This document shows positions 31,763-39,875 of a DNA stretch of 64,000 nucleotides, in pieces. This stretch comes from Nocardioides sp. Root122. GTDB taxonomy: Bacteria; Actinomycetota; Actinomycetes; Propionibacteriales; Nocardioidaceae. A program made the position numbers and the translations under genes. The notes beneath the pieces were generated by a model that was given only the letters and a program-made list of their open reading frames with translations, made no database searches and was not told where the DNA came from. Within the stretch, counting starts at the first letter, position 1. Each line of letters opens with the position of its first letter. The stretch spans positions 129,934 to 193,933 of the forward strand of contig NZ_LMDE01000013.1 in the NCBI RefSeq assembly GCF_001425025.1, read 5' to 3'.

Positions 31763-32134
31763 TCAGCTGTCGCCGGCGTGGCAGACGGCCTCGATGTTGT
31801 TGCCCTCGGTGTCGCGGACGAAGGCGCCGTAGTAGCCGGCGTGGTACTCCGGCCACAGACGGGGCTCGTGGAGCGACTCCGCGCCGGCCGCGAGCGCCTC
31901 TGCGTGGAAGGCGCGCACGGTCGCGGCGTCAGGGGCGCTGAAGGCGACGTGCACCTCGCGGTTGGCCCCGACTCCCTCGAAGGTGCTGATCCAGAAGTCA
32001 GGTCCCTCGGTGCCGTAGCCGATGGCCACGTCGAGGTCCATGATCCGTCGGTGGCCGAGGACCCCGAGGACCCGGTCGTAGAACGCTGCTGCCCGCTGCA
32101 GGTCGGTGCAGTTGATGCCCAGGTGATCGATCAT
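31763..32134 (-). CDS. VOC (glyoxalase/bleomycin-resistance fold) protein
   Basis: This 123-residue small metal-enzyme fold protein starts MIDHLGINCTDLQRAAAFYDRVLGVLG and ends FVRDTEGNNIEAVCH, the two halves of the vicinal-oxygen-chelate fold. Likely metal ligands are the N-terminal His, a central histidine in REVHVAFSAPD and the C-terminal glutamate. Such single-domain proteins range from lactoylglutathione lyase-like enzymes to antibiotic-binding proteins, so the activity here is unknown. It sits alone between the MOSC gene and the divergent phosphomutase gene, sharing a 70-bp intergenic region with the latter. Confidence 0.87.
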   Translation of the reverse strand: MIDHLGINCTDLQRAAAFYDRVLGVLGHRRIMDLDVAIGYGTEGPDFWISTFEGVGANREVHVAFSAPDAATVRAFHAEALAAGAESLHEPRLWPEYHAGYYGAFVRDTEGNNIEAVCHAGDS

Positions 32135-32192
32135 CCTGCGATCGTCGCACCGGGTGCCGACACTGGCCATCGAGCTGGGCGCCGCCACGGAC

Positions 32193-32198
32193 TACGGT
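32193..32198 (+). promoter_or_regulatory. -10 element of a probable leaderless promoter for the phospho-sugar mutase
   Basis: TACGGT lies 6 nt before the ATG start, with no ribosome-binding site between. Confidence 0.45.
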
Positions 32199-32204
32199 TC
32201 CCAC

Positions 32205-33872
32205 ATGACCGCACCGAACGACCTCATCGAGCAGGCCCGGGCGTGGGCCGCCGAGGACCCCGACGCGCAGACCCGGGCCGAGCTGGAGGCGCTCGTCGCC
32301 GCTGCTGAGCGCGGCGAGGAGACCGACCTCGCCGACCGCTTCGCCGGCACCCTCGAGTTCGGCACGGCCGGGCTGCGCGGCGCCCTCGGTGCCGGGCCCA
32401 ACCGGATGAACCGGGTCGTGGTCACCCGTGCAGCGGCCGGCCTGGCGGCGTACCTCCGCGACACCGGGCACCGCGGCGGCTCCGTCGTGATCGGCTTCGA
32501 CGCCCGCCACAACTCCGACGTCTTCGCGCGCGACACGGCCGAGATCATGACCGGCGCCGGCTTCAAGGCCTTCGTGATGCCGCGGACGCTGCCCACCCCG
32601 CTCCTCGCCTTCGCGATCCGCGAGCTCGGCTGCGCGGCCGGGGTGATGGTCACCGCCAGCCACAACCCGCCGCAGGACAACGGCTACAAGGTCTACCTCG
32701 GTGACGGCAGCCAGATCGTGCCGCCGGCCGACAGCGAGATCGCCGCCCGGATCGCCGCCGTGGGCCCGCTCGCCGAGCTGCCGCGCGGCGACGCCGGCAC
32801 GGTCGTGAGCGAGCAGATCGTGGACCGCTACCTCGACACGGTCGCCGGCCTCGCCGAGGACGGGCCGCGCGACCTGTCCGTCGTCTACACCCCGCTGCAC
32901 GGCGTCGGCGGCACGACGGTCGCGCAGGTGCTGGAGACCGCCGGCTTCGACGCGCCCCACGTCGTCGAGCAGCAGGAGCACCCCGACCCGGACTTCCCGA
33001 CGGTGTCCTTCCCCAACCCCGAGGAGCCCGGGGCGATGGACCTCGCGATGGCGCTGGCGGCGGACACGCGCGCCGACCTCGTGGTGGCCAACGACCCCGA
33101 CGCCGACCGCTGCGCCGTGGCCGTGCCGGACGCGCACGGCTGGCGGATGCTGCGCGGCGACGAGGTGGGCGCCCTGCTGGCCCACCACCTGCTGGCCCGC
33201 GGGCACCGGGGCACCTACGCCAACTCGATCGTGTCCTCCAGCCTGCTCGGCAAGATGGCCGCGGCCGCCGGCCAGCCGCACGAGGAGACCCTCACCGGCT
33301 TCAAGTGGATCGGCCGCGTCGAGGGACTGGCCTTCGGCTACGAGGAGGCCCTGGGCTACTGCTGCGACCCCGAGCACGTGCGGGACAAGGACGGCGTCTC
33401 GGCACTGCTGCTGGTCTGCGAGCTCGCGGCGCAGGCCAAGGCCGAGGGGCGTGGCCTCACCGACATCCTCGACGACATCGCCCGCGTGCACGGCCTGCAC
33501 GCCACCGACCAGCTCTCCGTGCGCTTCGACGACCTGGCCGACATCCCGGCCACCATGGACCGCCTGCGCAGCGCTCCCCCGACCACCCTCGGCGGCCTCG
33601 CGGTCGAGCGGGTCGAGGACCTGTCCGAGGGTTCGGCGCAGCTGCCGCCGACCGACGGCCTGCGCTACTCGCTCGCCGAGGGCGCCCGCGTGATCGTGCG
33701 CCCGAGCGGCACGGAGCCGAAGGTGAAGTGCTACCTCGAGGTCGTCGTCCCCGTCGAGCCCGGGCCCGACGGCGGCGGCGTCGACGCCGCCCGGATCTCC
33801 GCGGCAGGCCGGCTCGACGCCATCACCGCCGACCTGCGCGGGGTCGCCTTCGGGCAGCCGTCGGGTGCGTGA
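32205..33872 (+). CDS. pmmB: Phospho-sugar mutase (PmmB/PGM2-like, alpha-D-phosphohexomutase superfamily)
   Basis: This 555-residue, four-domain mutase shifts a phosphate between the C1 and C5/C6 oxygens of a sugar through a phosphoserine. It carries the phosphoserine loop TASHNPPQDNGYKVY (Ser152), metal loop NDPDADRCAVAV, sugar-specificity loop GFKWIGRVEG...FGYEEALGY, and phosphate loop RPSGTEPKVKCYLE. The DNGYKVY wording and length place it near the PGM2/PmmB subgroup, which includes enzymes acting as phosphopentomutases. Its position in a nucleoside-salvage neighbourhood (PNP upstream, DeoC downstream) and the absence of a DeoB gene here make ribose-1-phosphate a serious candidate substrate besides hexose phosphates. 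It overlaps the following secreted-protein gene by 8 bp. Confidence 0.92.
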   Translation: MTAPNDLIEQARAWAAEDPDAQTRAELEALVAAAERGEETDLADRFAGTLEFGTAGLRGALGAGPNRMNRVVVTRAAAGLAAYLRDTGHRGGSVVIGFDARHNSDVFARDTAEIMTGAGFKAFVMPRTLPTPLLAFAIRELGCAAGVMVTASHNPPQDNGYKVYLGDGSQIVPPADSEIAARIAAVGPLAELPRGDAGTVVSEQIVDRYLDTVAGLAEDGPRDLSVVYTPLHGVGGTTVAQVLETAGFDAPHVVEQQEHPDPDFPTVSFPNPEEPGAMDLAMALAADTRADLVVANDPDADRCAVAVPDAHGWRMLRGDEVGALLAHHLLARGHRGTYANSIVSSSLLGKMAAAAGQPHEETLTGFKWIGRVEGLAFGYEEALGYCCDPEHVRDKDGVSALLLVCELAAQAKAEGRGLTDILDDIARVHGLHATDQLSVRFDDLADIPATMDRLRSAPPTTLGGLAVERVEDLSEGSAQLPPTDGLRYSLAEGARVIVRPSGTEPKVKCYLEVVVPVEPGPDGGGVDAARISAAGRLDAITADLRGVAFGQPSGA

Positions 33873-35043
33873 CGTGCGCGCGCACCGAGCTTCGAGCCCC
33901 CTCGCCCTCACCCTCGCCGTCGCCGCCGGACTGCTGGCCGCGGCACCCGCCACGGCGGCGTACGACCCGGTCACGCACCGCAGCGCACCGCGGACCTGGC
34001 ACGTCGGGCCGGGCCAGGAGCTCGCCACGCCGAGCGCCGCGGCGGCCGTGGCGCGCGACGGCGACACCGTGCTGATCGACGCCGGCACCTACTCCGGAGA
34101 CGTCGCGGCCTGGACCCAGGACGACCTGACGCTGCGCGGTGTTGGTGGCCGGGCGCACCTGCGCGCCGACGGGCAGGACGCTCAGGGGAAGGCGATCTGG
34201 GTGATCGCCGGCGACCGGACACGCGTCGACCGGATCGAGCTCAGCGGCGCCTCGGTGCCCGACCGCAACGGCGCTGGCATCCGGCAGGAGGGCACCGACC
34301 TCACCGTCACCCGCAGCTGGTTCCACGACAACGAGAACGGCATCCTCACCGGCGCCGACCCCGACAGCGACATCGTCATCCGGCGCTCGCGGTTCTTCCG
34401 CAACGGCTTCGGTGACGGCTACTCCCACAACCTCTACGTCGGCGCCGTCCGCTCCCTGACCGTGGCCGGCAGCTGGCTCAGCGACGCCGACACCGGCCAC
34501 GAGCTGAAGTCGCGCGCCGCGCGCAACACCATCGTCGCCAACCGGATCAGCGACGGCGACGCCACGGCCAGCTACTCCATCGACCTACCCAACGGCGGGC
34601 GGTCACTGGTCGCGGGCAACGTGGTCGTGCAGGGGCCGCGCTCGGAGAACCCGGCGCTGGTCTCCTACGGTGCCGAGGGCCTGACCAACGCCTCCCACAC
34701 CCTGTGGGTCGTCAACAACACCTTCGTCAACCAGCGCTCGAGCGGCACCTTCGTCGCCCTCGCCGAGGGCAGCCGGGCCCGACTGGTGAACAACCTGCTC
34801 GTCGGGCCGGGCGACCTGACCACCGGGACGGCGGCCTCCCGCGCCAACCGTCGGGTGCAGCCGTCCACCTTCGTCGACGCGGCAGCCGAGGACTTCGACC
34901 TGACCGCCTCGTCCCCGGCGCTCGACCGCGGCGTGCGGGTCCCGGCTCGCTGGCGCGCGCGCTGGGAGTACGTCGCACCCGCGGGGCTCGTGCGTCGCCC
35001 GGTCGTCGGACGGACCGACCTCGGCGCCCACGAGCTGCGCTGA
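33865..35043 (+). CDS. Secreted right-handed parallel beta-helix protein
   Basis: This 392-residue exported protein has a signal peptide (LALTLAVAAGLLAAAPATAAYDP). The mature part has the rhythm of a right-handed beta-helix: repeated short strands such as VRIDRIELSG-like VDRIELSGASV, LTVTRSWFHDNENGIL, IVIRRSRFFRNGF, LTVAGSWLSD, NTIVANRISDGDA and LWVVNNTFVN. A DxGAHE-type end (TDLGAHEL) is typical of polysaccharide-active or surface beta-helix proteins. No catalytic set is recognised. The GTG start overlaps the mutase stop by 8 bp; another GTG nine bases later is possible. Confidence 0.85.
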   Translation: MRDVRAHRASSPLALTLAVAAGLLAAAPATAAYDPVTHRSAPRTWHVGPGQELATPSAAAAVARDGDTVLIDAGTYSGDVAAWTQDDLTLRGVGGRAHLRADGQDAQGKAIWVIAGDRTRVDRIELSGASVPDRNGAGIRQEGTDLTVTRSWFHDNENGILTGADPDSDIVIRRSRFFRNGFGDGYSHNLYVGAVRSLTVAGSWLSDADTGHELKSRAARNTIVANRISDGDATASYSIDLPNGGRSLVAGNVVVQGPRSENPALVSYGAEGLTNASHTLWVVNNTFVNQRSSGTFVALAEGSRARLVNNLLVGPGDLTTGTAASRANRRVQPSTFVDAAAEDFDLTASSPALDRGVRVPARWRARWEYVAPAGLVRRPVVGRTDLGAHELR

Positions 35044-35064
35044 CCACCGCCGCAGCGCGTCGCG

Positions 35065-36009
35065 TCACGGCGTGACGACCACGTTCCCGACCTTGCGTCC
35101 GGTGTCGACGACCCGGTGCGCCTCGGCGACGTCGTCGAGCGGCATCGTCCGGCTCACCACCACCCGCAGGTCGCCCGAGGCCACGAGGTCGAGCAGCCGC
35201 GCGAAGTACTCCGGCTTCTCCGGGGAGGGGCCGGCGACCACGTCGCCGCGGGCGCGCAGGGTCTGACCGAGGTCGGCCACCGCCAGCAGCAGGACGCCGC
35301 CCGGGGCGAGCAGGGCCCGGCCGCCGGCGATGTCGATGTTGCCGACGGTGTCGAGCACGACGTCGTACGACCCCGGGAGGCTGGCGAGCGGGGTGGTCGT
35401 GTGGTCCACGACCTCCTCGGCGCCGAGCGAACGGACCAGGTCGGCGTTCGCCCCGCTGCACACCCCGGTCACGCGGCCTCCGGCCAGCCGCGCGAGCTGC
35501 ACCGCCGAGGTGCCGATCGCGCCGGAGGCGCCGTTGACCAGCACCCGGTGACCGGGGCGCACGCGGTCGCGCAGGTAGTGCAGGGCCGTGGTGCCGCCGA
35601 AGAGGACACCGGCGGCGTCCTGGTGGGACACCCCTGCCGGCTTCACGACCAGCCGGTCGGCGCGCGCGACCACGAGCTCGGCGTGCGTGCCGAACCGGAC
35701 GCCGGTCATGCCGCACACCTCGTCACCGACCGCGATCCCCGAGACGCCGGGCCCGACCTCCTCGACCACGCCCGAGAAGACCCCGCCGAGCACGGCGCGT
35801 CGCGGACGTCGTACGCCGAACGCGAGCCGCGCGAAGGTGCCGAAGCCCCGCGGGAAGCGCGCTCCCCTGATCCGCCCGTCGGCCGAGGTGACGGCCGCGG
35901 CCCGGACCCGGACCAGCACCCGCCCCTTCCCCCGCACCGGCGGGTCGGGCACCTCGCGCACCTCGACCACCTCCGGCGGTCCGTACCGCTCCACCACCGC
36001 TGCCTTCAT
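35065..36009 (-). CDS. NAD(P)-dependent alcohol dehydrogenase/quinone oxidoreductase (MDR family)
   Basis: This 314-residue medium-chain reductase has the N-terminal GroES-like fold (MKAAVVERYGPPEVVEVREVPDP). The cofactor motif is HRVLVNGASGAIGTSAVQLARLAGGRVTGVCSG, and the C-terminal end is typical (VVSRTMPLDDVAEAHRVVDTGRKVGNVVV). The zinc-binding cysteines of true alcohol dehydrogenases are absent, so it belongs with quinone/enone reductases. A GGAGAGGA ribosome site precedes the ATG. It is divergent from a TetR gene, with two operator copies in the 80-bp gap, so it is almost certainly under that regulator's control. Confidence 0.9.
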   Translation of the reverse strand: MKAAVVERYGPPEVVEVREVPDPPVRGKGRVLVRVRAAAVTSADGRIRGARFPRGFGTFARLAFGVRRPRRAVLGGVFSGVVEEVGPGVSGIAVGDEVCGMTGVRFGTHAELVVARADRLVVKPAGVSHQDAAGVLFGGTTALHYLRDRVRPGHRVLVNGASGAIGTSAVQLARLAGGRVTGVCSGANADLVRSLGAEEVVDHTTTPLASLPGSYDVVLDTVGNIDIAGGRALLAPGGVLLLAVADLGQTLRARGDVVAGPSPEKPEYFARLLDLVASGDLRVVVSRTMPLDDVAEAHRVVDTGRKVGNVVVTP

Positions 36010-36021
36010 GACATCCTCTCC

Positions 36022-36067
36022 CTTACACCTGTAAGCCAGATCGACACCGTAGCCTTACAGCCGTAAG
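36022..36067. promoter_or_regulatory. Twin TetR operators between oxidoreductase and TetR genes
   Basis: CTTACACCTGTAAG (36022-36035) is a perfect 6-bp inverted repeat with a 2-bp centre. CTTACAGCCGTAAG (36054-36067) repeats it with one arm base changed. The copies are 32 bp apart, about three helical turns, so two dimers could bind on one DNA face and silence both divergent promoters. Confidence 0.75.
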
Positions 36068-36089
36068 ACAGCCAGCGGAGGAGACGACG

Positions 36090-36731
36090 ATGTCCAGACC
36101 ACCCCTCTCCTCCGAGCGCATCGTCGACGCCGCCAGCCGGGTCGCGGACCGGGCCGGCCTGGCGGGCGTCAGCATGCGCAGCGTGGGGCGCGAGCTCGGC
36201 GTGGAGGCGATGTCGCTCTACCACCACGTCGCCAGCAAGGACGCGCTCCTCGACGGCCTCGCCGACTGGATCTTCGTCCGCATCGATGCCCCCGCGGCGG
36301 GGCGGCCGTGGCGTGCCCAGATGGAGGCGCGCGCCCACTCCGCCCGCGCGGTGCTCGCCGCGCACCCGTGGGGCCTGGGCCTCATCGAGTCGCGTCGCAC
36401 CCCTGGCCCGGCGAACCTGCGCCACCACGACGCCGTCCTCGGTTGCCTGCGCGCCTCCGGCTTCTCTGTGGCGCTCGCAGCGCACGCCTTCTCGGTGCTC
36501 GACGCCTACGTCTACGGCTTCGTGCTGACCGAGGTGAACCTCCCCTTCCAGCCCGGCGAGGCGGCGGAGGACTTCGTCGAGGACCTGGGCCTGGTGATGG
36601 CCGAGCACCCCCACCTCGCCGAGATGGTCGCCGAGCAGGTCGTGGGCCGCGACTACGCCTACGGCGACGAGTTCGACTACGGACTCGCGCTCGTCCTCGA
36701 CGGGCTCGAGGCGCGGTTCGCGGCAGGCTGA
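36090..36731 (+). CDS. TetR-family transcriptional regulator
   Basis: This 213-residue regulator has a TetR helix-turn-helix (RIVDAASRVADRAGLAGVSMRSVGRELGVEAMSLYHHVASKDAL, about residues 9-53). The C-terminal domain is of the TetR_C_1 kind found with drug- or xenobiotic-responsive regulators (VLDAYVYGFVLTEVNLPF). A GGAGGAG-like ribosome site lies upstream of the ATG. It is divergent from the quinone-oxidoreductase-like gene, and the pair of CTTACA/TGTAAG operators between them supports autoregulation and control of that gene. Confidence 0.92.
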   Translation: MSRPPLSSERIVDAASRVADRAGLAGVSMRSVGRELGVEAMSLYHHVASKDALLDGLADWIFVRIDAPAAGRPWRAQMEARAHSARAVLAAHPWGLGLIESRRTPGPANLRHHDAVLGCLRASGFSVALAAHAFSVLDAYVYGFVLTEVNLPFQPGEAAEDFVEDLGLVMAEHPHLAEMVAEQVVGRDYAYGDEFDYGLALVLDGLEARFAAG

Positions 36732-36750
36732 GGTCGCCGCGAACCGGGAC

Positions 36751-37359
36751 TCAGACGAAGAACGACACCACCAGCACGGCCGCGGAGGCGGCGAGCAGGC
36801 CGATCGGCAGCCACGCGCGCTCACGGCGCACGGCGTCGGGCAGGGCGAGCTGGTCGGGCGAGCCGGGCCGGACGCCGGCCGCGGTGCGTGCGCTGTCGAC
36901 GAGCTCGTAGAGGCGCTGCTCCACGAAGTCGGCGTAGGGCATGCCCTCCTGCGGGCCGCCCTCGCCCGACGGACGGTGGCGGGTCTGGGCAGCCTTGCGC
37001 CAGCTGCGGCCCACCACGGTGGACACCCACCGGCGGTCGGCGGCGCGCACCGCCAGGACCTGGCGCACGGCCAGCTCCTCGACCGCGGCGAGGCGGATGT
37101 GGACCGTCTCGGCCAGGTTGCGCATGACCAGGTGGTCGCCGGTCACCCAGAGCGCCGGGCGCAGCATCGCGGCCCAGGAGAGCACCCCGACGAGCAGGGC
37201 GCCGCCGAACACCCACATCGGGAAGCCCTCGTCGCGGTAGGCCACTCCGGCGACCACCACGGCAGCGGCGAGGAGCATCGTCAGCCAGCCGGTCAACCGG
37301 CCGCTCGTGGGGTGGAACCTCTCCACGACGGTGGTCCGGTCGTCCTCCACGCGTGCCAT
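36751..37359 (-). CDS. Membrane PH-domain protein
   Basis: This 202-residue membrane protein is of the bacterial PH-domain type. Two adjacent transmembrane segments (about residues 22-42 and 47-66) are followed by the PH core (RPALWVTGDHLVMRNLAETVHIRLAAVEELAVRQVLAVRA) and a third hydrophobic segment at the extreme C-terminus. Such proteins are widespread in actinobacteria and their function is mostly unknown. The ATG is chosen because AGGAG lies 6 nt upstream; an earlier ATG would add nine residues. It is divergent from the deoC operon across a 78-bp spacer. Confidence 0.85.
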   Translation of the reverse strand: MARVEDDRTTVVERFHPTSGRLTGWLTMLLAAAVVVAGVAYRDEGFPMWVFGGALLVGVLSWAAMLRPALWVTGDHLVMRNLAETVHIRLAAVEELAVRQVLAVRAADRRWVSTVVGRSWRKAAQTRHRPSGEGGPQEGMPYADFVEQRLYELVDSARTAAGVRPGSPDQLALPDAVRRERAWLPIGLLAASAAVLVVSFFV

Positions 37360-37425
37360 GTTCTCCTCGTCGATTTGGGCAGACATTGGCCCGCCGGCGA
37401 TTGTCCGGGGCCATCGGGCCAACTC

Positions 37426-37431
37426 TATGCT
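37426..37431 (+). promoter_or_regulatory. -10 element of a probable leaderless promoter for the deoC operon
   Basis: TATGCT lies 6 nt before the GTG start of deoC, with no ribosome-binding site between. Confidence 0.55.
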
Positions 37432-37437
37432 GGGTCG

Positions 37438-38430
37438 GTGACACCCACTGCCAGCTCAACGGTGAGCACCCCTGCGACATCGGCGGTCTACGACGACGTC
37501 GTGCGTACGGACTCCTCGCTCCGCCGATTCCTCCACGGCCTCCCCGGAGTCGACCAGGTCGGGTGCGAGGCCCGCGCCGCCGGCCTCGCGACCCGGTCGA
37601 TCAAGACCACGTCGAAGGCCTGGGCCATCGACCTGGCCATCCGGATGGTCGACCTGACCACGCTGGAGGGCCAGGACACCCACGGCAAGGTCCGCGCCCT
37701 CGCCTCGAAGGCGATGCGACCCGACCCGGCCGACCCGACCTGCCCGGCCACCGCCGCGGTCTGCGTCTACCCCGACATGGTCGCCACCGCCAAGCAGACG
37801 CTCGGCGACAGCGGCGTCCACGTCGCGGCCGTCGCCACCGCGTTCCCCAGCGGCCGTGCGGCGATGGACATCAAGCTCGCCGACACGCGCGACGCGGTCG
37901 AGGCCGGTGCCGACGAGATCGACATGGTCATCGACCGTGGCGCGTTCCTGTCGGGTCGCTACCTCCAGGTCTTCGAGGAGATCGCCCAGGTCCGTGCGGC
38001 CTGCGCCAGGCCCGACGGCACCAGTGCCCACCTCAAGGTGATCTTCGAGACCGGCGAGCTGCAGACCTACGACAACGTCCGCCGTGCCAGCTGGTTGGCG
38101 ATGATGGCCGGAGGCCACTTCATCAAGACCTCCACGGGCAAGGTGCAGCCGGCGGCGACGCTCCCGGTCACGCTGATCATGCTCGAGGCGGTGCGCGACT
38201 TCCGCGACCAGACCGGCCAGATGGTCGGCGTGAAGCCCGCCGGCGGCATCAAGACCACCAAGGACGCCATCAAGTACCTCGTGATGGTCAACGAGACCTG
38301 CGGCGACGACTGGCTCGACCCCGACTGGTTCCGGTTCGGCGCTTCCACGCTGCTCAACGACCTGCTGATGCAGCGCACCAAGATGACGACCGGTCGCTAC
38401 TCCGGTCCCGACTACTTCACGCTGGACTGA
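37438..38430 (+). CDS. deoC: Deoxyribose-phosphate aldolase
   Basis: This 330-residue class I aldolase splits 2-deoxyribose-5-phosphate into glyceraldehyde-3-phosphate and acetaldehyde, the last step of deoxynucleoside breakdown. The Schiff-base lysine is Lys230 in HFIKTSTGKVQPAA. Other signature pieces are AVCVYPDMV, DEIDMVIDRGAFLSG, LKVIFETGEL and the proton-relay lysine region GVKPAGGIKT. It is about 80-100 residues longer than the short bacterial form, mostly at the N-terminus, as in the longer actinobacterial/eukaryotic type. Two aldehyde dehydrogenase-family genes follow in the same operon (gap 11 bp, then overlap), fitting removal of the acetaldehyde. Confidence 0.95.
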   Translation: MTPTASSTVSTPATSAVYDDVVRTDSSLRRFLHGLPGVDQVGCEARAAGLATRSIKTTSKAWAIDLAIRMVDLTTLEGQDTHGKVRALASKAMRPDPADPTCPATAAVCVYPDMVATAKQTLGDSGVHVAAVATAFPSGRAAMDIKLADTRDAVEAGADEIDMVIDRGAFLSGRYLQVFEEIAQVRAACARPDGTSAHLKVIFETGELQTYDNVRRASWLAMMAGGHFIKTSTGKVQPAATLPVTLIMLEAVRDFRDQTGQMVGVKPAGGIKTTKDAIKYLVMVNETCGDDWLDPDWFRFGASTLLNDLLMQRTKMTTGRYSGPDYFTLD

Positions 38431-38441
38431 GGTCGACAGAC

Positions 38442-39875
38442 ATGTCTTTCGAGTACGCCCCCGCACCCGAGTCGCGCGCCGTCGTCGACATCAAGCCGTC
38501 CTACGGCCTGTTCATCAACGGTGAGTTCACCGACGGCACCGGCACCGCCTTCAAGACGATCAACCCCGCGACCGAGGAGGTCCTCGCCGAGGTCGCCGAG
38601 GCCAGCGACGCCGACGTCGACGAGGCCGTGAAGGCCGCTCGCCGCGCCTACACCCGCGTCTGGTCCCGGATGTCCGGTGCCGAGCGCGCCAAGTACCTCT
38701 ACCGGATCGCCCGGATCATCCAGGAGCGCGGCCGCGAGCTCGCGGTCCTGGAGTCGATCGACAACGGCAAGCCGATCAAGGAGTCCCGCGACGTCGACGT
38801 GCCGATCGTCGCCGCCCACTTCTTCTACTACGCCGGCTGGGCCGACAAGCTCGAGTACTCCGGCTACGGCTCGACCCCGCTGGGTGTCGCCGGCCAGGTC
38901 ATCCCGTGGAACTTCCCGCTGCTGATGCTGGCGTGGAAGATCGCCCCGGCACTCGCGTGCGGCAACACCGTCGTGCTCAAGCCGGCCGAGACCACCCCGC
39001 TGACCGCGCTGCTGTTCGCGGAGATCTGCCAGCAGGCCGACCTCCCGCCCGGAGTCGTCAACATCGTCACCGGCGCCGGCGACACCGGCCGCGCGATCGT
39101 GTCGCACCCCGACGTCGACAAGGTCGCCTTCACGGGCTCGACCGAGGTCGGCAAGGCGATCGCCCGCACGGTGGCCGGCACCGACAAGAAGGTCACCCTC
39201 GAGCTCGGCGGCAAGGCCGCCAACATCGTCTTCGACGACGCCCCCGTGGACCAGGCGGTGGAGGGCATCGTCAACGGCATCTTCTTCAACCAGGGTCACG
39301 TCTGCTGCGCCGGCTCCCGCCTGCTCGTGCAGGAGTCCATCGCCGACGACCTGCTCGAGCGGCTCAAGCGACGGATGTCGACGCTGCGGATGGGCGACCC
39401 GCTCGACAAGAACACCGACGTGGGCGCCATCAACTCCGGTGAGCAGCTGATGCGCATCCGCGAGCTCTCCGAGGTCGGCGACGCCGAGGGCGCCGAGCGC
39501 TGGGAGGTCGCCTGCGACCTGCCCACCAAGGGCTTCTGGTTCCCGCCGACGATCTTCACCGGCGTCTCCCAGGCCCACCGGATCGCCCGTGAGGAGATCT
39601 TCGGCCCGGTCCTGTCCGTCCTGACCTTCCGCACCCCGTCCGAGGCGATCGAGAAGGCCAACAACACGCCGTTCGGGCTCTCGGCCGGCGTGTGGACCGA
39701 CAAGGGCTCGCGCATCCTGTCCATGGCCAACCGGCTCCGCGCCGGCGTCGTCTGGGCCAACACGTTCAACAAGTTCGACCCCACCTCGCCGTTCGGCGGC
39801 TACAAGGAGTCCGGCTACGGCCGCGAAGGCGGTCGCCACGGCCTCGAGGCCTACCTGAAGGGAGCGGACGCGTGA
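38442..39875 (+). CDS. Aldehyde dehydrogenase
   Basis: This 477-residue NAD(P)-dependent aldehyde dehydrogenase is complete. It has the cofactor-fold motif FTGSTEVGKAIA, catalytic glutamate region LELGGKAANIVFDD, nucleophilic cysteine in NQGHVCCAGSR (Cys288), and EEIFGPVLSVLTF near the end. The usual glutamine two residues before the cysteine is histidine. Its place 11 bp after deoC indicates that it oxidises the acetaldehyde released from deoxyribose-5-phosphate, giving acetate. It is translationally coupled (GTGA) to a second, shorter family member. Confidence 0.93.
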   Translation: MSFEYAPAPESRAVVDIKPSYGLFINGEFTDGTGTAFKTINPATEEVLAEVAEASDADVDEAVKAARRAYTRVWSRMSGAERAKYLYRIARIIQERGRELAVLESIDNGKPIKESRDVDVPIVAAHFFYYAGWADKLEYSGYGSTPLGVAGQVIPWNFPLLMLAWKIAPALACGNTVVLKPAETTPLTALLFAEICQQADLPPGVVNIVTGAGDTGRAIVSHPDVDKVAFTGSTEVGKAIARTVAGTDKKVTLELGGKAANIVFDDAPVDQAVEGIVNGIFFNQGHVCCAGSRLLVQESIADDLLERLKRRMSTLRMGDPLDKNTDVGAINSGEQLMRIRELSEVGDAEGAERWEVACDLPTKGFWFPPTIFTGVSQAHRIAREEIFGPVLSVLTFRTPSEAIEKANNTPFGLSAGVWTDKGSRILSMANRLRAGVVWANTFNKFDPTSPFGGYKESGYGREGGRHGLEAYLKGADA

